Shown here: positions 1-4,188 of the stretch, piece by piece
Layout of the letters: the number at the start of each line of letters is the position of its first letter
Position numbering within the stretch: position 1 is the stretch's first letter
Origin: Syntrophobacter sp. SbD2
Lineage (GTDB): Bacteria; Desulfobacterota; Syntrophobacteria; Syntrophobacterales; Syntrophobacteraceae
DNA: 7,626 bases
Assembly: GCA_900290385.1 (NCBI GenBank)
Contig: OMSV01000155.1
Span: 955-8,580, forward strand
Direction: 5' to 3'
The notes under the pieces: generated by a model
What the model was told of the DNA's origin: nothing
Databases searched by the model: none
Seen by the model: the letters and a program-made list of their open reading frames with translations, nothing else
Program-made: the position numbers and the translations under genes

Positions 1-440
1 AGCCCTGGCAGATGGAATTCAAAAGATCCGGTGTGCGGGTTTCAGTACTGATGCCGCTCGTTCTTGGAGTTCTTGTGGGAATCCTGGCGGCGATAATGGG
101 TGTAGGCGGTGGATTCATCATGGTGCCGGTAATGGTTTATATGCTGCGGATGCCCATGCACGTAGTCGTGGGAACCAGTCTGTTCCAGATTCTTTTCACC
201 TGTATCAATGTTACAATCATGCAGGCATGGAGAAACCATACGGTGGATTTTGTCCTGGCTCTTGTGCTGCTCATTGGATCATCTATAGGCGCGCAGCTCG
301 GGGTCAAGCTCGGCAGGAAACTGCGAGGGGACCAGCTCAAAATACTCCTGGCCTCACTGGTGCTCGTCGTCATGTTCAAGATGCTCTACGAGTTGCTTGC
401 CCAGCCCGAAGTACTCCTGGCGTACGTGGGGGGACACTAA
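1..440 (+). CDS. TauE/SafE (TSUP) family anion exporter, C-terminal part (5' truncated)
   Basis: This is the C-terminal half of an inner-membrane TSUP-family permease, a family that exports sulfite, sulfoacetate and related organosulfur anions. The reading frame is open to the window edge (codons for P-W-Q precede the first ATG at 12), and family members have a matching repeat upstream, so the ATG at 12 is internal and the true start lies outside. Numbered from that Met, hydrophobic segments lie at about 11-30, 35-46, 50-70, 79-100 and 108-128. The family signature GVGGGFIMVPVMVY (about 30-43) begins the second TSUP repeat, followed by VVGTSLFQI. The stop TAA (438-440) is two bases before the next start, so the two genes are probably co-transcribed and translationally coupled. 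The family call is strong. The substrate cannot be read from the sequence; sulfite or another sulfur oxyanion is a family-based guess. Confidence 0.9.
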   Translation, partial: PWQMEFKRSGVRVSVLMPLVLGVLVGILAAIMGVGGGFIMVPVMVYMLRMPMHVVVGTSLFQILFTCINVTIMQAWRNHTVDFVLALVLLIGSSIGAQLGVKLGRKLRGDQLKILLASLVLVVMFKMLYELLAQPEVLLAYVGGH

Positions 441-442
441 AA

Positions 443-1210
443 ATGAAGATCGCATACCTTATACTCTTTGCCGGCTTATGCCTCTTTACAGTTTCCACCG
501 CTGCGGCGCAGGACCTCGTCCGGATGACGGTCGAGCCTCAGGCAATCAGCATTGGCGCGCTGTACAACGGGACCACTCTTATCGCAAAGGGATCGCTTCC
601 AGCGGACAGCGAAGCCATCGTCCGGTTCATGGGGACCTCCTGTGAGTTGCACATGAAGCAGAGGGGAAAAGTAGGGGGCATCGTGTGGATGAACCTCGAT
701 TCAATCACCTTCAACGGGGCGCCCAGTGTTTGTCTGGTCTCATCGGCCGTTGATTTCAAGAGCCTGGAAGCCAATGGAGGCGCCTCGATCAGGATGTTGA
801 GGCTCTCGGGCCTCAAGGGATCCGTCCAGATAGAAGCCAGCGGCGGCGGGCACGAAAACGCTTTCGAGGAATTGCTCAAATTGAAACAAAAGGAAGGACT
901 GTACCGGGAGACGCTCGGAAACATATCCTATGAAAGTGCATCTCAAGGACAGAAGAGTTTTTTGGCACAGGTCCCTATCCCCTCTCGGCTAAGTCCTGGC
1001 GACTATATGGTCGAACTGGACGCGGTGAGGAATGGAGAGGTCATCGCCCGGGCTGAACAGCCGGTTACGGTCAAACTGGTTGGTTTCCCCGCCCTGCTCG
1101 CCGGACTTGCCTTCGGGCACTCGGCGCTCTACGGCATCCTCGCTACCATTATTGCCCTGCTTGCCGGCCTTGCAATCGGACTGGTTTTTCAGAGCAGGGG
1201 GGCACATTGA
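443..1210 (+). CDS. TIGR02186-type (Alph_Pro_TM) exported single-anchor membrane protein
   Basis: Predicted 255-residue protein. The ATG at 443 is chosen because it starts a clear signal peptide (MKIAYLILFAGLCLFTVSTA, likely cleaved after AAA at 20-22) and follows a G-rich ribosome site at 428-433; the frame is open further upstream but lies inside the transporter gene. The mature part is a predicted beta-rich periplasmic domain containing VGGIVWMN (about 77-84), resembling the 'R-K-aGiWvN' core of the TIGR02186/Alph_Pro_TM family. It ends in one transmembrane helix (about 229-249, LYGILATIIALLAGLAIGLVF without its last residue) and a short cytoplasmic tail. Such proteins are, to my knowledge, often encoded beside TSUP exporters, as here, so a role as a periplasmic partner of the exporter is likely. 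No biochemical function is established that I know of. Family assignment is from motif memory and fairly secure; function is unknown. Confidence 0.8.
   Translation: MKIAYLILFAGLCLFTVSTAAAQDLVRMTVEPQAISIGALYNGTTLIAKGSLPADSEAIVRFMGTSCELHMKQRGKVGGIVWMNLDSITFNGAPSVCLVSSAVDFKSLEANGGASIRMLRLSGLKGSVQIEASGGGHENAFEELLKLKQKEGLYRETLGNISYESASQGQKSFLAQVPIPSRLSPGDYMVELDAVRNGEVIARAEQPVTVKLVGFPALLAGLAFGHSALYGILATIIALLAGLAIGLVFQSRGAH
1196..1202 (+). promoter_or_regulatory. Possible ribosome site for the 29-codon mini-ORF
   Basis: A purine stretch (AGGGGGG) sits seven bases before the ATG at 1210. It lies inside the end of the preceding gene. It is G-rich rather than a canonical AGGAGG, so the support is weak. 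It is listed only because it bears on whether the mini-ORF is translated. Confidence 0.2.
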
Positions 1211-1299
1211 TGCCGGTTTGCTTTGAATCAAGCACTCATGTCCCTAAGGTACACCGGACCATGAAAAGAAATCCACTCTCGGCGAGGTGGGTTGAATGA
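1210..1299 (+). CDS. Possible 29-residue leader/coupling peptide bridging two genes
   Basis: A 29-codon frame, reading MPVCFESSTHVPKVHRTM then KRNPLSARWVE, fills the only sizeable gap in the operon. Its ATG shares a base with the upstream stop (TGATG at 1208-1212), and its TGA overlaps the next start (ATGA at 1296-1299). An internal ATG at 1261 has AAGGT ten bases upstream. The peptide is basic near its C-terminus, resembles nothing I know, and its codon third positions are not clearly biased. The double stop/start overlap is suggestive of translational coupling from the membrane-protein gene into the kinase-like gene, but a 90-base open frame can arise by chance. Treat it as a candidate only. 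Confidence 0.2.
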   Translation: MPVCFESSTHVPKVHRTMKRNPLSARWVE

Positions 1300-1700
1300 A
1301 TTTAATTCACGGCCTGAAGGAGTTTTTCTCCTTCGGGTCGCCTCACAAACCTACTCTTCCTTTTTCGGTGCTTTTCAAGAAATTCAGGAGCATCCTGGAA
1401 CGGAACAACCGTATTCTGGAACTCATGGCTGACATGGGTGACAAGCTCGGGGGCGAGTATGTATTTGATAGCCAGTATGTCTTGGATATCAGTGAGAAAA
1501 TAGGTGATCTCGTTTTCAAGCTGATTTCAGACCTTTCCGTAATGACCCAGAACGAGAATGTAGAGCTTTTTATCGCTTTTGAGCGAATCCAGCACGATAT
1601 CCAGGAGGAACTGGCTGGAAAGCGAGCTTTCCCCATGACCAGGCCGGCGGTCCTGCTGGACGAACTCAATGGCGATCTCAATGAGGAGTCGGGCACATAG
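1296..1700 (+). CDS. PEP synthase-like paralogue 1, N-terminal fragment (helical domain plus start of ATP-grasp)
   Basis: This 134-residue frame is the front end of a broken gene whose remainder is read from 1718. The ATG at 1296 follows GAGGTGG (1284-1290). Residues 20-107 form a predicted helical domain matching paralogue 2: compare ILELMADMGDKLGGEYVFD with VLELMAEMDRALGGEYIFD, and MTQNENVELF with MSQNEYVALF. Residues 118-133 (AVLLDELNGDLNEESG) match the lead-in to the ATP-grasp domain of paralogue 3 (CIFFEDLSGDLRGEVGG). The frame then ends at TAG 1698-1700, exactly where the ATP-binding GGK segment should begin. The fragment lacks any catalytic motif. It could still be made as a separate helical subunit, but the simplest reading is the 5' piece of a gene disrupted by a deletion and frameshift, or of a sequence error. 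Confidence 0.8.
   Translation: MNLIHGLKEFFSFGSPHKPTLPFSVLFKKFRSILERNNRILELMADMGDKLGGEYVFDSQYVLDISEKIGDLVFKLISDLSVMTQNENVELFIAFERIQHDIQEELAGKRAFPMTRPAVLLDELNGDLNEESGT
1313..1337 (+). other. Strong hairpin just inside the start of paralogue 1
   Basis: A 10-bp stem, with one G-T wobble pair, is formed by CCTGAAGGAG (1313-1322) and CTCCTTCGGG (1328-1337) around a TTTTT loop. It begins 17 bases after the ATG at 1296. No T-tract follows, so it does not look like an intrinsic terminator. In the mRNA it could slow early elongation or hide the internal AAGGAG. It also encodes ordinary-looking protein (LKEFFSFG), so it may be incidental. Confidence 0.5.
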
Positions 1701-1717
1701 AACATTGTCTTGCCACG

Positions 1718-3817
1718 GTGGACGTAAAGGACGAGACAGCATTCGAAGCCATGTGCAACGAGGTGCGGCGGCGCATCTTCGAGGCTGCCATTCCCAAGCA
1801 TGTGGTTTCGAATATCGAGGCCATGCTGGATATTATCGCCGGCAAGCGGCAGGGCGCACCCCTGGGCTTTGCCGTAAGGAGCAGCGCCTGGGGCGAGGAC
1901 AGCGAATTCAGTTTTGCCGGACAATATGAGAGCGTGCTCAATGTTCCGAGAAAGGCTATTCTGCAGGCCTACCGGCGTGTGATAGCCGGGGCCTACACGC
2001 CTGAAGCCTGGCGATACAGGCTCCATAGAGGATATCGGGAAAGTGAGATGGCCATGGCGGTCGGGTGCCAGTTGATGGTCGAGGCGGAAGTCAGTGGCGC
2101 GATGTACACTTACGCGCCTCTTTCCCTGGAACAGGAAGCCATGGTGATAAGCGCCGCCTGGGGCCTTGGACCGGCCGTTGTGGGAGGCCTCGCAGAATCG
2201 GATACCTTCGTTCTGGACAGGCTGCCCCCCCACAGTGTCATCTCCACCGAGTCAGGGCGCAAGGTGAGCAAAATGGTCATGAAACAGGACGGTGGGACGG
2301 CCTGGGTTGACGTTGCTCAGAATCTGCAGGACGAGCCTTGTCTTTCGGCTGAATATATCCAGAAGCTCGCCCAGGCGGCCATAATGATCGAAAGATACTA
2401 CAGACGTCCCCAAGACGTTGAATGGGCCTTTGACGGCAAAGGCAATCTTTATATCCTGCAGTCAAGGCCTCTTAACGTTAAACCTAACCAACCGGAGCGC
2501 CATCGGCTCTACATCGACCATGCAAGCCTGTCGGCGCAGGTGCTTTTCTCGGGCCAGGGGACAGTTGTCCAGGGGGGTGTGGCGTCGGGAAAGGTCTATG
2601 TGGCCCAGGGGGATGACGACCTGAAGGATTTCCCCTATGGGGCGATTCTGGTGGCTCGCTACACTTCTCCCAAATACTCGCGTATTATGCGCAAAGCCAG
2701 GGGCATACTTACAGACGTAGGTTCGGCCACCGGGCATATGGCCACTCTGGCGCGCGAGTACCGGGTCCCCACCGTGGTGGATACAGGGGTGGCCACCAAA
2801 GTTCTCAAAACAGGCGATGAGGTCACCCTGGATGCTATACAGAACGTGGTTTATGAAGGAACGGTCAAGGAACTGAGCCAATTTGAGATCACCCAGGAAG
2901 ATGTCTTTGAGGAATCATTTGAGTACCGTACGCTCAGGAGGGTCCTAAAGAAAATAAACCCCCTTAACCTGGTCGACCCGCACAGCGAGTCTTTCAAAGC
3001 GGCCCGTTGCCGAACCTTTCATGACATCACCCGGTTCGTTCATGAAAAAGCGGTTGAGAGGCTCATAGATCTGAGCGAAAATTACCGCAAGCAGCACGAC
3101 AAGACGCCGAAACGACTGGAGTTCGTCATTCCACTCGGCCTGGTGATAATCGATATCGAAAAGGGGACGAGCTCGCCTGATCGGGCCCGGTCCGTGACGC
3201 TGGAGCAAATTGAATCAACGCCAATGAAAGCGCTGCTGGGGGGACTTTTGGAAAGCGGCATGTGGGAAACCAATCCCGTTGCCGTGGACCTGGGCAGCTT
3301 GATGTCGAGCTTCACACGGACATTCAGTTCGTCGCTGGCCGGCCCCGAGGACGTCGGCCGCAACCTGGCCGTGATATCGAACCATTACATGAACCTGCAC
3401 CTCAGACTCGGCTATCACTTCAACATGCTGGACGCCTACATTGGAGACTCGCTGAACGATAACTATATTTATTTCCGGTTTCTCGGGGGTGTTTCCAATG
3501 TCGCACGCCGCTCGCGCCGGGCAAGGTTTATAGCCGAAGTAATGGAGTGCTTCGATTTTCTTGTCGAGATACATGGAGATTTGGTTGTCGGCAGGATCAA
3601 GAAAATGTCCAAAGAGAGGATGGTATCCAGGATGAAGGTCCTGGGCGGCTTGATAGGCTACACGCGCCAGCTCGATATCAGCATGATCAACGAGGAACGG
3701 ATCGACCTTCATTTATCCGATTTTATGCAGAAGATTCAGACTCTTACGGAGGTGAGCGATGACGCCCCAATGTGCGAACTGCGACCGAAAGACGCAGATT
3801 CTGATCCTGGACGATGA
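1718..3817 (+). CDS. PEP synthase/PPDK-like paralogue 1, C-terminal bulk (ATP-grasp remainder, phosphohistidine domain, unassigned C-terminal domain)
   Basis: 699 residues from GTG 1718; the frame is open from 1685, no ribosome site lies at a good distance before the GTG, and ATG 1751 is an alternative. This is the body of the gene whose front is read from 1296. ATP-grasp (PPDK_N-type) motifs retained: VRSSAWGED (53-61), SFAGQ (65-69), WGLG (148-151), PQDVEWA (231-237) and LQSRP (247-251). The swivelling PEP-utiliser domain follows at about 285-385, with the predicted phosphoacceptor His340 in GSATGHMATLAREYRVP. Residues 395-690 form a C-terminal domain shared with paralogue 2 (CRTFHDI 431-437, YMNLHLRLGYHF 557-568, NYIYFRFLGG 582-591). 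I cannot assign it to the PEP/pyruvate TIM barrel: no SNDLTQ- or CGE-like motif is visible. The N-lobe GGK segment is missing, so ATP use is doubtful. The end overlaps the receiver gene by 59 bases. Pseudogene or two-part gene are both possible. Confidence 0.85.
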   Translation: MDVKDETAFEAMCNEVRRRIFEAAIPKHVVSNIEAMLDIIAGKRQGAPLGFAVRSSAWGEDSEFSFAGQYESVLNVPRKAILQAYRRVIAGAYTPEAWRYRLHRGYRESEMAMAVGCQLMVEAEVSGAMYTYAPLSLEQEAMVISAAWGLGPAVVGGLAESDTFVLDRLPPHSVISTESGRKVSKMVMKQDGGTAWVDVAQNLQDEPCLSAEYIQKLAQAAIMIERYYRRPQDVEWAFDGKGNLYILQSRPLNVKPNQPERHRLYIDHASLSAQVLFSGQGTVVQGGVASGKVYVAQGDDDLKDFPYGAILVARYTSPKYSRIMRKARGILTDVGSATGHMATLAREYRVPTVVDTGVATKVLKTGDEVTLDAIQNVVYEGTVKELSQFEITQEDVFEESFEYRTLRRVLKKINPLNLVDPHSESFKAARCRTFHDITRFVHEKAVERLIDLSENYRKQHDKTPKRLEFVIPLGLVIIDIEKGTSSPDRARSVTLEQIESTPMKALLGGLLESGMWETNPVAVDLGSLMSSFTRTFSSSLAGPEDVGRNLAVISNHYMNLHLRLGYHFNMLDAYIGDSLNDNYIYFRFLGGVSNVARRSRRARFIAEVMECFDFLVEIHGDLVVGRIKKMSKERMVSRMKVLGGLIGYTRQLDISMINEERIDLHLSDFMQKIQTLTEVSDDAPMCELRPKDADSDPGR
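3748..3755 (+). promoter_or_regulatory. Strong ribosome site for the receiver gene, inside paralogue 1
   Basis: GGAGGTGA lies six bases (counted from GGAGG) before the ATG at 3759. It is the best Shine-Dalgarno match in the window. It supports starting the receiver protein within the 3' end of the preceding gene, giving the long overlap of 59 bases. Confidence 0.7.
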
Positions 3818-4178
3818 GCCTATAGTGTGCAAGCGGTTGAGGCCTGCTTTCCAAAAGGCGGGCTACGAGGTGGAAACCTTTATAGACAGCGCTTCAGCCA
3901 TGGCCAGGATCGAGGAAAAGCGATTCGATATCGTCATTACCGACCTGAAGATGAAAGGCACCGACGGAATGCATTTCCTGGCGCGAATCAAAGAAATTGC
4001 ACCCGATACCGGTGTCGTGGTCATAACGGGGTTTGCTACCTCGGAGAGCGCAAAAGAGTCATTCCGAAAAGGGGCCTTCGATTTTGTGGCCAAGCCTTTC
4101 AAGTTGAGCGACATAATCGATACTGTCCGGCGGCTGGAGGAAAATCGCCGTGCGGGATCTGCCCAAAAACAGGTGTAG
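3759..4178 (+). CDS. Single-domain response regulator (CheY-like receiver)
   Basis: 139 residues: one receiver domain (about 12-130) and no output domain. All the active-site residues are present: acidic pair Asp18/Asp19 (ILDDEP), phosphoacceptor Asp62 (IVITDLKMKGTDG), Thr90 (VVITGFAT) and Lys112 (FDFVAKPF). The phosphorylation switch is therefore expected to work. The KGAFDFVAKPF stretch is typical of receivers of the NtrC group, but the DNA-binding part is absent. A short N-terminal extension holds a Cys pair, Cys5 and Cys8 (CANC). The gene is sandwiched between two PEP synthase-like paralogues, overlapping the first by 59 bases and ending ten bases before the second. No histidine kinase is visible in the window. 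It probably acts through protein-protein contact, and its placement suggests the PEP synthase-like proteins as partners; that last point is inference. Confidence 0.95.
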   Translation: MTPQCANCDRKTQILILDDEPIVCKRLRPAFQKAGYEVETFIDSASAMARIEEKRFDIVITDLKMKGTDGMHFLARIKEIAPDTGVVVITGFATSESAKESFRKGAFDFVAKPFKLSDIIDTVRRLEENRRAGSAQKQV

Positions 4179-4181
4179 GTG
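4177..4181 (+). promoter_or_regulatory. Ribosome site fixing the start of paralogue 2
   Basis: AGGTG (4177-4181), overlapping the receiver stop codon (4176-4178), lies seven bases before the ATG at 4189. This favours that ATG over the in-frame GTG at 4150, which is inside the receiver gene and would add 13 residues with no match in the paralogues. Confidence 0.55.
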
Positions 4182-4188
4182 CAATATT

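Noticed and set aside
12..440. Complete small membrane protein starting at ATG 12
   Set aside because: The frame stays open to the window edge and the protein corresponds to the second half of a TSUP permease, so this is a truncated view of a longer gene.
1222..1251. Internal promoter in the gap before paralogue 1 (TTGAAT and TAAGGT, 16 apart)
   Set aside because: The -10-like box matches the consensus at only three of six positions; no good sigma-54 site was found either. Not strong enough to list as a feature.
1685..1700. Programmed -1 frameshift joining the two pieces of paralogue 1
   Set aside because: The two frames overlap here for only 13 bases, there is no X-XXY-YYZ slippery run, and a shift would not restore the missing 30-40 residues including the GGK segment.
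2225..2231. Run of seven C as a phase-variation tract
   Set aside because: Short, in frame, and the protein continues normally through conserved ATP-grasp motifs; no evidence of switching.
1343..2233. 296-codon open frame on the - strand spanning the break in paralogue 1
   Set aside because: Tempting because it crosses the frame break, but the protein is low-complexity Ser/Pro/Arg-rich with no motif, and both sense pieces have clear homology to the paralogues.
4150..4188. Earlier GTG start for paralogue 2
   Set aside because: It sits inside the receiver gene, adds residues with no match in paralogues, and the ATG at 4189 has a well-spaced AGGTG.
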